Shown one piece after another: positions 8,746 to 17,736 of a stretch of DNA of 64,000 nt. The translations under genes were made by a program, and so were the position numbers. The first letter of the stretch is position 1, and each line of letters starts with the position of its first letter. A model generated the notes under the pieces. It had not been told where the DNA came from. It searched no databases and saw nothing but the letters and a program-made list of their open reading frames with translations. Origin of the DNA: Salegentibacter agarivorans (GTDB taxonomy: Bacteria; Bacteroidota; Bacteroidia; Flavobacteriales; Flavobacteriaceae); assembly GCF_900113135.1 (NCBI RefSeq), contig NZ_FOOH01000004.1, positions 1 to 64,000 of the forward strand, written 5' to 3'.

Positions 8746-8798
8746 TTTACTGGTTTTAGGCTCGTAAGCCCTGTATAATGGTTCAAAAAACCAGTAAA
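8746..8798. repeat. 12-bp inverted repeat with inner hairpin before mobilisation gene
   Basis: Perfect arms TTTACTGGTTTT (8746-8757) and AAAACCAGTAAA (8787-8798) enclose a 29-base loop with its own GGCT-CGTA-AGCC hairpin (8759-8770). It ends 18 bp before the mobilisation gene start. It may be an autoregulatory operator or part of oriT; it has no trailing T-run on the plus strand typical of a terminator. Confidence 0.5.
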
Positions 8799-8816
8799 CT
8801 TTAAAAAAACTGAATT

Positions 8817-9173
8817 ATGAAAGCAGTTAAGAACATTACTATTGAAAAGAAAACGGCCGAACGCTTTCAGCAATTTTCTCGAACACATTACAAAACACAT
8901 TCTGAAGCATTGGCCGGAATGCTGGATTTTTTCTTCTACAATGAGATTTCTCCCAAAGAAAATTTTGGACCTACCGGCAGACGAATTGAAAATATTATCA
9001 AGAAAAGAATCAATGCAGTGATCGCCATAACGAAGAATATGGAAAAGCATAAAGTGAACCCCACTTTGGCTATTTTGATGTCACTTATGGAGGCAGCAGA
9101 TCCTAAAAATAATTACGCAAATCGGAAAAGGGATTATGAAGAAGACGATACCCATCCCGATTTTTATAAATAA
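8817..9173 (+). CDS. BfmA/BtgA-family mobilisation protein
   Basis: A 118-residue protein with an N-terminal ribbon-helix-helix-like segment (KNITIEKKTAERFQQFSR, then HSEALAGML), followed by a helical region. This matches my memory of BfmA/BtgA relaxosome accessory proteins of Bacteroidota mobilisable elements, which help a relaxase nick at oriT. The relaxase gene normally found downstream is absent; 700 bp of non-coding DNA follow. The gene therefore looks like a leftover of a decayed mobilisable element. The two inverted repeats just upstream fit a relaxosome binding region. Confidence 0.65.
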   Translation: MKAVKNITIEKKTAERFQQFSRTHYKTHSEALAGMLDFFFYNEISPKENFGPTGRRIENIIKKRINAVIAITKNMEKHKVNPTLAILMSLMEAADPKNNYANRKRDYEEDDTHPDFYK

Positions 9174-9882
9174 TTTACCCATCAAAATTTTAGCTCTTTT
9201 TCTTTTAAAACCTCTTGCTTACCGCCTTCCCTTTTGCTGCTAAAGGAACAAGCTTTGAAATTAACCGGAGCGCATAAAACGCCGGGCTATTTATAGCTCC
9301 TCTATAATTTCAAAGCTTGAATATGCAAGAGCATCAAAAGGTAATGCGATGGCGCTGAAAGAAGTAAATGAAAAGACGGACTCAAAAACTGTCATTTCTA
9401 TCTACTTTTTGCTCCTTTTCGACGTCAAAAAGGAAAATGCTCCAGATGAAAAAAGTAAATGATTTTAAAGCCATCATTTTATTTAGGGTCTTTTTGGTTG
9501 ATTTTGTAATCTTGAAGGCTGCTTTTTAAGTTTTACTTTATTAAAATATCCCAAATGGTTTCAAATTTAATGTCGCCAAAAAAATCGCCCTTAAGAGTTT
9601 TAAAATCAAAATATTATTTAATTTTAAAGAGCTGAACTATAGCTATTTTTAAAGTACTTGCTTGTCCATATTTTTGATTTGACTTCGCCGACAAGTGTAC
9701 ATATCTAAAAAATCATTCTTGGAATTATTTCCTTTTAAACCGGTATTGGTTTAAAGCGGACTTGTTTAAAATATTTGTCTTGTGGCTAAATGTTTTAAAA
9801 AATGATTGCTTCCGGAAAAGAACAATTTTCGGAGGAGATTGCTATCGATTTAAAAAAAATATAATGATAAACTGATAAAATT
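9174..9882. other. 709-bp gene-free stretch with large inverted repeat
   Basis: No coding gene supported. It holds the 15-bp inverted repeat at 9249-9319; the remainder (about 9380-9882) is AT-rich with no recognised content. Confidence 0.6.
9249..9319. repeat. 15-bp perfect inverted repeat with inner stem
   Basis: Arms CAAGCTTTGAAATTA (9249-9263) and TAATTTCAAAGCTTG (9305-9319) are perfectly complementary. Inside, GGAGC and GCTCC can extend a second stem around a loop with ACGCCGGGC. Such a long bipartite stem, next to a mobilisation gene, resembles a transfer or single-strand replication origin more than a terminator. Confidence 0.55.
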
Positions 9883-10173
9883 ATGAAAGAAAACATCCAC
9901 CCATTTTTAGTAAGTATGCATTCCCTGGAAGTTAAAATAGAACACCTTACCAGGGAGTTCAGGATCCGGCAGATTAAAGATCCCGGAATTATCTTACTGG
10001 ATAATGCCGATTTTATCCAGCTATTTAAAATAAGTGCTAAAACAGCGCAAAACTGGCGGGAAGAAGGACTCATTGAATATACCCAGGTAAAAGGAAAGAT
10101 CTATTACAGCCTGAAGGATATTAAAGATTTTATCAATCGGCATAGAAAAAACAGGGTATGTTCTAATTCTTAG
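9883..10173 (+). CDS. Excisionase-like helix-turn-helix protein
   Basis: A 96-residue protein with a MerR/HTH_17-type DNA-binding domain in its C-terminal half. The motif FIQLFKISAKTAQNWREEGLI is the helix-turn-helix, followed by a wing (KIYYSLKDIKDFI). This is the usual form of accessory excision/regulatory proteins in Bacteroidota integrative elements. The N-terminal 40 residues form an amphipathic helix. It lies 4 bp upstream of the next gene and probably shares its transcript. A truncated integrase 1 kb away may once have been its partner. Confidence 0.75.
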   Translation: MKENIHPFLVSMHSLEVKIEHLTREFRIRQIKDPGIILLDNADFIQLFKISAKTAQNWREEGLIEYTQVKGKIYYSLKDIKDFINRHRKNRVCSNS

Positions 10174-10177
10174 CAAA

Positions 10178-10927
10178 ATGACTTCGGAAATTTCGGTCCC
10201 CATCCAGTTATTTATCAGCGCACAGCAACAAAGCTATGCGAAAAAACTGCAATTCTTTCTAGCCTTAAAGCTGCTGTACAAATGCGGAAAGACTAAACTG
10301 GATAATGACGAACTCTTATTTCTGGAACTCACTGAAGAGATAAGCTCTCGAAAAACTACCATAAAGTATATTGACTTTCTGATAAAGAAAGGTTGGTTGC
10401 AATACAATAACAGGACGGGGTATTATATCATTAAATCTTTTGAAAGAATACGAAGCGAGAATAACTGGAAGGTCAGGCTTTCCTATCCGGTAGATTTTTA
10501 TTCTTACCGAAACATTAAAGCAATTACAGGGGCCATTATTTATGGATATCTACATAAAGACTTCTGGAGAAAAGTAAGGAGAAAGAAAAGCGTACAGATA
10601 AAAGGCAGTACCTATCATTTTCTATCTCCTCACTTCAATTATAAAGAAGCACCCGCTCCCCTTTCTGTATTAGGCATTGGTAATATCTTTCATATCTCAC
10701 CGGCAACTGCATGCAGGCTTAAAAATTGTGCCCAAAAGCAAAAATTGCTGGAGGTTAAAAAGAATTATGAGGCATTTATTCCAAACAAAAAAGCTATGGA
10801 GCTCTGCTTAGACTACAATGATAAGCCGAACAATATTGTCTTTGTAGAAGGAAACTACCGTTTTCAGCTAATTGATACTATTTGCCCTCTTTTTCTTTTT
10901 AAAAGGCGGCAAAAGCTGAAAACATAA
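10178..10927 (+). CDS. Hypothetical protein, possible winged-helix DNA-binding protein
   Basis: A 249-residue basic protein, not recognised as a named family. Residues about 25-90 (LALKLLYKCGKTKL through YNNRTGYYII) could form a winged helix. A second helix-turn-helix-like segment lies around residues 165-200 (IGNIFHISPATACRLK). The position directly after an excisionase-like gene, and the basic composition, suggest a plasmid/ICE replication or regulatory role; this is inference. No signal peptide or membrane segment. Confidence 0.6.
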   Translation: MTSEISVPIQLFISAQQQSYAKKLQFFLALKLLYKCGKTKLDNDELLFLELTEEISSRKTTIKYIDFLIKKGWLQYNNRTGYYIIKSFERIRSENNWKVRLSYPVDFYSYRNIKAITGAIIYGYLHKDFWRKVRRKKSVQIKGSTYHFLSPHFNYKEAPAPLSVLGIGNIFHISPATACRLKNCAQKQKLLEVKKNYEAFIPNKKAMELCLDYNDKPNNIVFVEGNYRFQLIDTICPLFLFKRRQKLKT

Positions 10928-11081
10928 AGGAAAGGTTTATGGAAAGGATTAAAATTATAAAACTTACTGGCCAAAGTTTGATATGTTTAAAGCGCGATAG
11001 CGCCTTTGTTTATTTTTTAGAACATAGGAGAACCAAAGCTACTTCAAAGCTCGTTTTTAGCTAGTACCCTACCTGTTTTCT

Positions 11082-11104
11082 ACTAGTCCATTTTTTGGAC
11101 TAGT
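11082..11104. repeat. Perfect 9-bp palindrome with T5 loop near integrase gene
   Basis: ACTAGTCCA (11082-11090), loop TTTTT, TGGACTAGT (11096-11104). It lies 67 bp beyond the 3' end of the truncated integrase. It could be a recombination core or a simple hairpin. No T-run follows on the minus strand, so it is a poor terminator for the integrase. Confidence 0.45.
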
Positions 11105-11171
11105 TAAAAGGAACACCTCTATACTTTGATCGCCAGATTAGTTCAAGTAATAAGCCGATATAAAACCTTAA

Positions 11172-12065
11172 TTAGCCCTTGCCCCAGAAATTTTTGGATA
11201 TTAAATGATCTTTCAGAACAGCCATATCATCACTGACCTTTTTATCCAAAATCTTCGCATAATGTTGTGTAGTCTGCAGGTTTTTATGCCCCAGCATTTT
11301 ACTAACACTCTCAATAGGAACACCATTAGATAGTGTTACAGTTGTAGCAAAGGTATGCCTGGCCAAATGAAATGTCAGGTTTTTATTGATACCACAGAGA
11401 TCAGCTATCTCCTTAATATAAGCATTCGTTTTTTGATTGCTGAAAATTGGAAGTAAACGCTTCTCACTTACCTTGGGGTGCGAAGAATATTTTTCCAATA
11501 TAGCCTCTGCTACCGGAAGAATTGGAACACTGCATCTGGTCTTGGTCTTTGTTCTCTTAGTTTTAATCCATTTATTACCATCAATACCAATTACCACTTC
11601 CTTTTCTGAGAGTTTTTTTACCTCAGCATAACTAAGCCCAGTAAAGCAACTAAACGTAAAAATATCTTTAATTAAATCCAGTCGCTCATTTTTAATTTCT
11701 TTGGAGATCAGCGCCTGAAGTTCAACTTCAGTTAGAAACTCCCGATCTACCACTTTTAATTTACCTTTCCAGTTCTGAAAAGGGTCTTTTGCTATCCATT
11801 CGTTTGATAATGCTATGCGAATGATTTTTTTAAAGTTTGTTACATATTTAATGGCGGAATTATGCGCACAGTTCCTTTCTGTCTTTAAATAATATTCAAA
11901 GCCGGTAATAAATTTGAGGTTTACCTCTTTTACTGGAATATCCGAAACTTTGTACTCCTTTTCTATATATTCCCCTACGTGATTTTTAGCCGTTCTATAT
12001 CTTCTATATCTTTCAGCTGTACCGGCGGCACTTCCATATTGACCTGTGCTATTGCACTTGTTCAA
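11172..12065 (-). pseudogene. CTnDOT-type tyrosine integrase, N-terminally truncated
   Basis: Bacteroidota integrative-element integrase with SAM-like core-binding domain and catalytic domain. The C-terminal motif HLARHTFATTV and LGHKNLQTTQHYAKI give the His-x-x-Arg-His, His and Tyr residues. The first catalytic Arg position reads TGLSYAEV, the substitution typical of CTnDOT-like integrases. The N-terminal arm-binding domain (about 100 residues) is missing. The frame stays open upstream to about 12135 with no ATG and then hits a stop; the only start at 12065 is TTG. The gene is probably a remnant of a lost integrative mobilisable element that also left the mobilisation and excisionase-like genes. 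Confidence 0.75.
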
Positions 12066-12827
12066 ACTGGAAAGGACTGACCTTAGATGATGCCGATATT
12101 GTAGAAGAGAGTTGTCTGAATATGTAGTACCTCTGGATCAAGTCCCAGAGGTATTTGCTATTATGTTTTATAGATGAGGCTGTTCTTTTTTAATATATTT
12201 TTCTTTCCTGTATATACCAGATTTAGTTGTGAAATATCTTTAGTGCAAGCTCCTTTGACACTGGCTACCTTGGGCATCTGTCGTTGGAAGTCTCCTGTGG
12301 CTTTAATGGTTTAAATCATATTTTTTGAAAAGTTTTTTCGTACGCAAATTACTTAGGTTTTTTCCAATCAACAAATTAGTTTTCTATATCATTGAGATAG
12401 CTAGTGCCTCAATTCTCAACAAAATTTATAATTATTTTCTCGGCCTTCTTTTTAATTACTGCGCTGAAGATCTTATTTCAGGTCTCTTACAAGTTGCCTT
12501 AAACACTTTTAGGTAAACTATTTAAGGAAATAACAGATTTGAAGTACCCTACAAAGCTGTACCTGCATTTTGAGGTATACACAAAGGAATGCCTTTGTTA
12601 ATAAACCGTTGACATAATTGGTTAAGGCGATTAAAATATCCTCGAAAATCCAAATTAGTAAGGTGGTGAGCAATTATAATTAAATTGACACCTACCTTTT
12701 TATACTTGCCAAAATTTCTTTGTACCCCCTACTCTCGTAATACAAACCTTCTACCCCTCGCTATACTAATCATTTTTTACGGATATTCTTTTTGTTTGCC
12801 GAAAAGTCGCTTGTTTAAAATTCATAG
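12066..12827. other. 762-bp gene-free stretch
   Basis: No supported gene. The first 70 bp continue the open frame of the truncated integrase without a start. A hairpin with arms TACCTCTGG (12128-12136) and CCAGAGGTA (12145-12153) follows. The rest is AT-rich. This stretch is the boundary between the mobile-element cluster and the polysaccharide locus. Confidence 0.55.
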
Positions 12828-13694
12828 CTAAGATTGAGCGCTTACTTTTCTGAAGGACTTTCTAAAACTTAGTGGAGAACAATTTTTAAACTTTTTAAAT
12901 TGCCTGTAAAAAAAGGGCAGGCTATCATATCCACAATCGTATGCTATTTGTCCAACCTGACTATTGCTGTAGATTAGTTTTTTACTGGCCATATTAATCC
13001 TGTATTCGTTTAGGAAGGAAAAAAAAGATTTATTCAATGATCGCTTAAAAAACCGGCAAAAAGCTTCATTTCCCATTGAAACTACTTCTGAAACCTCTTC
13101 TAAGGTAATCTTTCTTTGATAGTTTTGTTGAACAAAATTGTAGATTCTATCAACTCTGCTATTCGCCTTTAAATTTAAATTAGGCTTAAAATTGATATTT
13201 GTTAGAGTCTCAAAATTATTGGCTGCACTTAGTTCTTCCAGTAAATGCAAAAAACTTAGCAACCTTTTTATAGGAGGCTGATCTACAATTCCCGATAACT
13301 TCTCCAGTAAATTTCCTTCAAAGTCATCTTTTAACTTTAGTCCATGAGCTGCCTTCTCCAGTAATTTATGAATACCTCGAAACTCATTTTTTTCTAACCA
13401 TCCGTCACCCAGTAGATCATCATCCCACTGAAACACTAAAGATTTGGCATCACCATTATATGAAGGGGAATTTTTCCAGCAGTGAGGTAAATTTGAACCT
13501 AAAAGAACAAAATCCCCAGCTTCAAATTGCTGAACGCTATTCCCTACATGCCTGGTTCCCTCACCTTCCAGGATATAGGTTAATTCATATTCCGGATGAA
13601 AATGATAAGGGGCATTAAAACTCTCATCGGAATAAATAAAGGCATTAAAAGAACTGTTCCTAGAAGAAGTTACCTTTTCAAATTGAGCTTTCAC
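12828..13694 (-). CDS. AraC-family regulator with cupin sensor domain
   Basis: A 288-residue regulator. The N-terminal cupin domain (residues about 15-95) has YHFHPEYELTYILEGEGTRHVG and a second motif FEAGDFVLLGSNLPHCW. The C-terminal AraC-type double helix-turn-helix (about 185-285) has KITLEEVSEVVSMG and the signature VGQIAYDCGYDSLPFFYRQFKKF. It is transcribed divergently from the P450 gene with 174 bp between starts, so it most likely controls the demethylation operon in response to a sugar. The ligand is not known. Confidence 0.9.
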   Translation of the reverse strand: MKAQFEKVTSSRNSSFNAFIYSDESFNAPYHFHPEYELTYILEGEGTRHVGNSVQQFEAGDFVLLGSNLPHCWKNSPSYNGDAKSLVFQWDDDLLGDGWLEKNEFRGIHKLLEKAAHGLKLKDDFEGNLLEKLSGIVDQPPIKRLLSFLHLLEELSAANNFETLTNINFKPNLNLKANSRVDRIYNFVQQNYQRKITLEEVSEVVSMGNEAFCRFFKRSLNKSFFSFLNEYRINMASKKLIYSNSQVGQIAYDCGYDSLPFFYRQFKKFKNCSPLSFRKSFRKVSAQS

Positions 13695-13868
13695 TGAACT
13701 TAGTTTTATGTATAAAAATAATCAATTATAATGTCCAATTTAATTTATAGACACATTTTTGATCAAAATAAGCACTTAATTAGCTAAAAACGATTATCAA
13801 ACACCATTAATATTTCATCAATTTTGTGAGACAATGATATCCTTAGGAAAAACCTTAATCACAAAATC
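13695..13868. promoter_or_regulatory. Divergent promoter region between AraC regulator and P450 operon
   Basis: A 174-bp AT-rich intergenic region between two divergent starts. A sequence close to the Bacteroidota -7 element (CAATTTTG within ATCAATTTTGTGAG near 13817) lies about 50 bp before the P450 start. No clear -33 element or operator repeat was identified. Confidence 0.4.
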
Positions 13869-15026
13869 ATGAAAAAGAGCACATTTCCAGATCCTTTTAA
13901 AAGTTCAAGAGCAAATAACGGTACTGGCGAAATTAACGACCAAAATGATCCTGCTCTTATGTTGTTCAGACATAAAGATGTTCGAAAATGCGCTCACAAT
14001 TGGAAAACTTTTCAATCTGGAGCAAAACCTGGACGTATAGTAATACCATCTGAAGTTAATATTAGAGATGTTCGCCAGATTCCTTTTGAGGTAGACCCGC
14101 CAGAACATAAATCATATCGTGAGCTTGTTGAACCATGGTTTAAACGGCCTCTGAAGGACAGTTATCAAAAGGCTTTACGTAAACAGATCAATATTATAAT
14201 TGAAAACGCGATCCATACTAATACCGTGGATATTGTAAGCGAGCTTGCCCTGATATTGCAATCCAGGGCCCTGACTCTTTTGCTCAATGTACCCTTTGAA
14301 GAATCTAAAACTTGGATCTCCTGGGGAACTCATGTTTTTAGGAGTGAGGAAACCGCTTTGGACGCCTCTAAGGCCAATATTCTTTATGATTATATCGATG
14401 AACAGATTGAAAAAAGTATAGAAAATCCTGGAGAAGATCTGTATTCTGTTTTGCTGAATGCAGAAATCGATGGACAAAAACTTTCCAAGGAGGAAGTTAA
14501 AGGTGTTATGGTATTAACCTTTGCTGGAGGAAGAGACACAGTAATAAATGCCGTAACCAACACTATAGCTTATTTTGCGGAACATCCCGAATCCCTGGAT
14601 AGACTACGAAAATCCCCAAACCTATTAAAATTTACTATCGAAGAACTTATAAGATACTTCTCCCCTTTAACGCAAATGGGACGGGTTTCAACTGAAGATA
14701 CCAAGGTATGTGAACATGCTGTAAAAAAGAATGAAAGAATTTCCCTGGTCTGGGCAGCAGCAAATCGTGATCCATCGGTTTTCGAAGATCCCAATAATGT
14801 GATTCTGGATAGAAAGATAAACCCCCATGTAGCCTTTGGTTTTGGTGTTCACAATTGCCTGGGTGCAACCCACGCAAGGCAAATCATTAAAATGCTTGTT
14901 GAAACCTTGATGGAAAAAGTGGAGAATATAGAAATTCTGGACGCAAAAGAGAATATTGAGGACTTGGGAGATTTCAAACGCAAAGTAGGTTTTGAGAAAA
15001 TAAATGTAAAATTTAATTCAAAATAA
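13869..15026 (+). CDS. Cytochrome P450, CYP236A-like 6-O-methyl-D-galactose demethylase
   Basis: A 385-residue soluble class I bacterial P450. The heme-ligand motif FGFGVHNCLG gives Cys330. The I-helix oxygen-activation motif AGGRDT is at 219-224 and the K-helix E259-x-x-R262 in EELIR. No signal peptide, so it is cytoplasmic. It is followed at 3 bp by its ferredoxin and then by a ferredoxin reductase, the gene set of characterised CYP236A systems of Zobellia and Formosa. Those oxidatively demethylate 6-O-methyl-D-galactose from porphyran/agar to D-galactose and formaldehyde. The substrate assignment is by context and family resemblance. Confidence 0.85.
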   Translation: MKKSTFPDPFKSSRANNGTGEINDQNDPALMLFRHKDVRKCAHNWKTFQSGAKPGRIVIPSEVNIRDVRQIPFEVDPPEHKSYRELVEPWFKRPLKDSYQKALRKQINIIIENAIHTNTVDIVSELALILQSRALTLLLNVPFEESKTWISWGTHVFRSEETALDASKANILYDYIDEQIEKSIENPGEDLYSVLLNAEIDGQKLSKEEVKGVMVLTFAGGRDTVINAVTNTIAYFAEHPESLDRLRKSPNLLKFTIEELIRYFSPLTQMGRVSTEDTKVCEHAVKKNERISLVWAAANRDPSVFEDPNNVILDRKINPHVAFGFGVHNCLGATHARQIIKMLVETLMEKVENIEILDAKENIEDLGDFKRKVGFEKINVKFNSK

Positions 15027-15029
15027 GAT

Positions 15030-15338
15030 ATGGCTAAAGTGACCTTTATTACCAGTGATAATGAAACTATAAAAACTGATGGTAATTCCGGAAATATAAT
15101 GGAGTTAGCGGTTAAAAATAATGTTAACGGCATTGATGGTGATTGCGGAGGTGTTTGTTCATGTGCCACCTGTCATGTTCATGTAAAACCGGAATTTTGG
15201 GAGAAGGTTGGAGAACCCGGAGAAATGGAACAGGACATGTTAGAATTTGATGATAATGTTAGCGATTATAGTCGTCTGGGCTGTCAGATCCCGGTAACCG
15301 AAAATATTGATGGCATCGTACTGAATGTTGCTAATTAG
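15030..15338 (+). CDS. 2Fe-2S ferredoxin, P450 redox partner
   Basis: A 102-residue putidaredoxin/adrenodoxin-type ferredoxin. Cluster ligands are Cys39, Cys45, Cys48 (C-x5-C-x2-C in DCGGVCSCATC) and Cys85 (LGCQIPV). It lies 3 bp after the P450 stop and 6 bp before the reductase, so the three genes are translated from one message. It shuttles electrons from the reductase to the P450. Confidence 0.93.
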   Translation: MAKVTFITSDNETIKTDGNSGNIMELAVKNNVNGIDGDCGGVCSCATCHVHVKPEFWEKVGEPGEMEQDMLEFDDNVSDYSRLGCQIPVTENIDGIVLNVAN

Positions 15339-15344
15339 AAAATT

Positions 15345-16607
15345 ATGGAAAGCCTTCCCGACATCGAAAAGAAATGTATAATTATTGGGGCCAGTCATGC
15401 CGGAGTAAATTGTGCTTTTTCTTTGAGAAGAGCCGGTTGGTCCGGACATATTGAAGTATTCGATAAAGATGATAACTTACCCTATCATAAGCCGCCACTT
15501 TCTAAAGCCTATTTATCTGCTAAAGAGCAAGCTGAAATAGACCTGTTATTCCCGGCAGAGAATTATATTGAGAACGATATAAAACTTCACCTTGGAAAAA
15601 CAATTGTCTCAATAGACTCGAATGATAAATCTATTTCTCTGGATGACGGTGAAAAATACAAATATGATAAACTTGTACTGGCCACGGGTGCACGACCGTT
15701 TATCCCCATCATAGAAGGACTCGAGATGGCTGAAAATGTTTTCGCCCTAAGAAACCTGCTTGACGCTTCCGGTATAGCAAAAGCAGTAAGTCTTTCAGAA
15801 AATAAACAGGTAGTGGTGATTGGCGGTGGCTATATAGGATTAGAGATTGCTGCGTCCTTAAAAAAATCTGGTGCTGAAATTACAGTTCTGGAAAGAGAGG
15901 AGCGGGTATTACCAAGAGTGACCGCTCCAGAAATGTCAGACTTTTTCACCAGGCTTCATAAAGATCATAACGTGGAGTTACTTACCAATAAAAATGTTAT
16001 AGCCATTGAGTCTACCGAGAATTATAATACTGTGATGTGTGATGATAACACCAGTTATCGTGCAGATATTATAGTTATAGGAGTTGGTATTCAGTTGAAT
16101 TTAGAATTGGCTCACAAAGCCAATCTGGAGATCGAAAATGGAATAAAGGTGAATGAGTTTTGCCAAACCAGCAATGAACACATTTTTGCCATAGGTGACT
16201 GTACTTTTCATTATAATCCTCGCTACGAACGCTATGTCAGGCTGGAATCGGTACAGAACGCAGTAGATCAATCTAAAGTTGCTGCAGCGGCAATCTGCGG
16301 GAAAGAGGTGCATTACGATACTATACCGTGGTTCTGGTCAGATCAATATGACGTCAAATTACAAATGGTAGGTCTGTCCTATGGATATACTGAAGTGATA
16401 AAACGGGTTGAACCAGGTAAGGGAGATCAGGTTTGTGAATCATGCTGGTATTTTAAAGATGAGGAATTACTAGCCGTAGACGCCGTAAATAATGCGAAAG
16501 CTTATGTCTTAGGAGGTAAATTCATTAAAAGCAAGCAGCCCATAGACAAAGTAAAACTTAGAGATATCAGCATACCAATCAAACCAAAAAGTTTTTTAAA
16601 AGAATAG
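15345..16607 (+). CDS. NAD(P)H-dependent ferredoxin reductase, FAD-containing
   Basis: A 420-residue putidaredoxin-reductase-type flavoprotein. The FAD-binding fold starts at IIGASHAGVNCAFSLRRAG, with the first glycine motif as GASHAG, as in this family. The NAD(P)-binding fold has VVVIGGGYIGLEIAASL. The second FAD motif FAIGDC is present, and the C-terminal domain starts near PWFWSDQYDVKLQ. It completes the class I P450 electron chain. A decayed fragment of a paralogous reductase lies at about 48.6-48.9 kb. Confidence 0.93.
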   Translation: MESLPDIEKKCIIIGASHAGVNCAFSLRRAGWSGHIEVFDKDDNLPYHKPPLSKAYLSAKEQAEIDLLFPAENYIENDIKLHLGKTIVSIDSNDKSISLDDGEKYKYDKLVLATGARPFIPIIEGLEMAENVFALRNLLDASGIAKAVSLSENKQVVVIGGGYIGLEIAASLKKSGAEITVLEREERVLPRVTAPEMSDFFTRLHKDHNVELLTNKNVIAIESTENYNTVMCDDNTSYRADIIVIGVGIQLNLELAHKANLEIENGIKVNEFCQTSNEHIFAIGDCTFHYNPRYERYVRLESVQNAVDQSKVAAAAICGKEVHYDTIPWFWSDQYDVKLQMVGLSYGYTEVIKRVEPGKGDQVCESCWYFKDEELLAVDAVNNAKAYVLGGKFIKSKQPIDKVKLRDISIPIKPKSFLKE

Positions 16608-16617
16608 ATAGTTTATA

Positions 16618-17736
16618 ATGAGTAGAACATGTAAAGCTGCATTAGCTAAAGGAGATGGGAGCTTTTCCATTGAGACCATTGAGGTTGCGGACCCCAAACA
16701 TGATGAAGTTCTGGTTGCGGTGAAAGCAGCAGGATTATGTCATACAGATCACGATTCCCTGAACTGGGGTAAACCCATAATCATGGGACATGAAGGAGCA
16801 GGTATTGTCGAAGCTGTTGGCGATGAGGTAAAGAATATCAAAGTCGGGGACAAAGTAATTCTCAATTGGGCAACACCCTGCGGTGAGTGTTTCCAGTGCA
16901 AGCAAAAGAATGAACATATTTGCGAGAATAATTCTCCAGTAGTGGCAGGAGCGAATGGTTATACTCCAGGACATGCACACCTGGAAGGCAGTTTATGGAA
17001 AGGTGAACCTATTATTCGGTCCTTTAATATTGGAACCCTTTCAGAATTTACGCTGGTAAAAGAATCTGCCGTTGTAAAAAATACATCTCAACAAATGTCG
17101 TTTGATGCCGCGAGTATTATTAGTTGCGGGGTAATGACAGGTTTTGGCTCTGTGGTTAATACGGCTAAAGTACCTGAAGGAGCTTCGAGCGTGGTGTTGG
17201 GTACCGGTGGTGTTGGACTAAATGTTATTCAGGGTTTAAAAGTTTCCAAAGCTTCTAAAATTATAGCAATAGATATCAATCCCCACAGGCTGGAAATGGC
17301 CGTTGAATTTGGGGCTACCCACACCATTCTGGCTGATAAGAATGATACTGGTCTTCTGAAAGCTTCAGATAAGGTTAAAGAACTAACTAATGGCCGAGGT
17401 GCCGATTTTGCCTTTGAATGTACCGCTATTCCCGAATTGGGTGCTGCCCCTCTGGCAATGGTAAGGAATGCAGGCACTGCTGTACAGGTGAGTGGAATAG
17501 AACAGGAAGTACTTATAGACATGAGCCTTTTTGAATGGGACAAAATTTATATAAATCCGCTCTACGGAAAATGTAATCCCCAAACCGATTTTCCGGTAAT
17601 TATAGATCATTATCAAAACGGTGATCTAAAATTAAATGAAATGATTACCAGAACTTATTCTCTGGAGAATTTGCAACAAGCTTTTAGTGATATGTTAAGT
17701 GGTAAAAATGCCAAAGGAGTAATAACATTTAAATAG
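16618..17736 (+). CDS. Zinc-dependent alcohol dehydrogenase of the demethylation operon
   Basis: A 372-residue class III-like medium-chain dehydrogenase. Catalytic zinc ligands are C41 (LCHTDH) and H58 (MGHEGAG). Structural zinc cysteines are C88, C91, C94 and C102. The NAD-binding motif is GTGGVGLNVIQG. It lies 10 bp after the reductase and directly before the GH2 gene (its stop is followed at once by ATGATG). Homologous dehydrogenases are found in the methylgalactose P450 clusters of marine flavobacteria. A role in handling formaldehyde or another alcohol/aldehyde from demethylation is plausible but not shown by sequence. Confidence 0.85.
   Translation: MSRTCKAALAKGDGSFSIETIEVADPKHDEVLVAVKAAGLCHTDHDSLNWGKPIIMGHEGAGIVEAVGDEVKNIKVGDKVILNWATPCGECFQCKQKNEHICENNSPVVAGANGYTPGHAHLEGSLWKGEPIIRSFNIGTLSEFTLVKESAVVKNTSQQMSFDAASIISCGVMTGFGSVVNTAKVPEGASSVVLGTGGVGLNVIQGLKVSKASKIIAIDINPHRLEMAVEFGATHTILADKNDTGLLKASDKVKELTNGRGADFAFECTAIPELGAAPLAMVRNAGTAVQVSGIEQEVLIDMSLFEWDKIYINPLYGKCNPQTDFPVIIDHYQNGDLKLNEMITRTYSLENLQQAFSDMLSGKNAKGVITFK

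Larger units (their letters stand above)
7883..8816. other. 934-bp gene-poor stretch with two structured inverted repeats
   Basis: No credible coding gene. The first 700 bp are AT-rich without recognised content. The last 200 bp, just upstream of the mobilisation gene, hold the two inverted-repeat structures listed separately (8620-8686 and 8746-8798). Confidence 0.6.

Noticed and set aside
12167-12314. Short open minus-strand stretch after the integrase remnant
   Set aside because: No proper start codon and no recognised family; could be a remnant but cannot be supported.
12325-12516. 63-residue plus-strand open frame
   Set aside because: No motif or conserved context; hydrophobic composition follows from AT-rich sequence.
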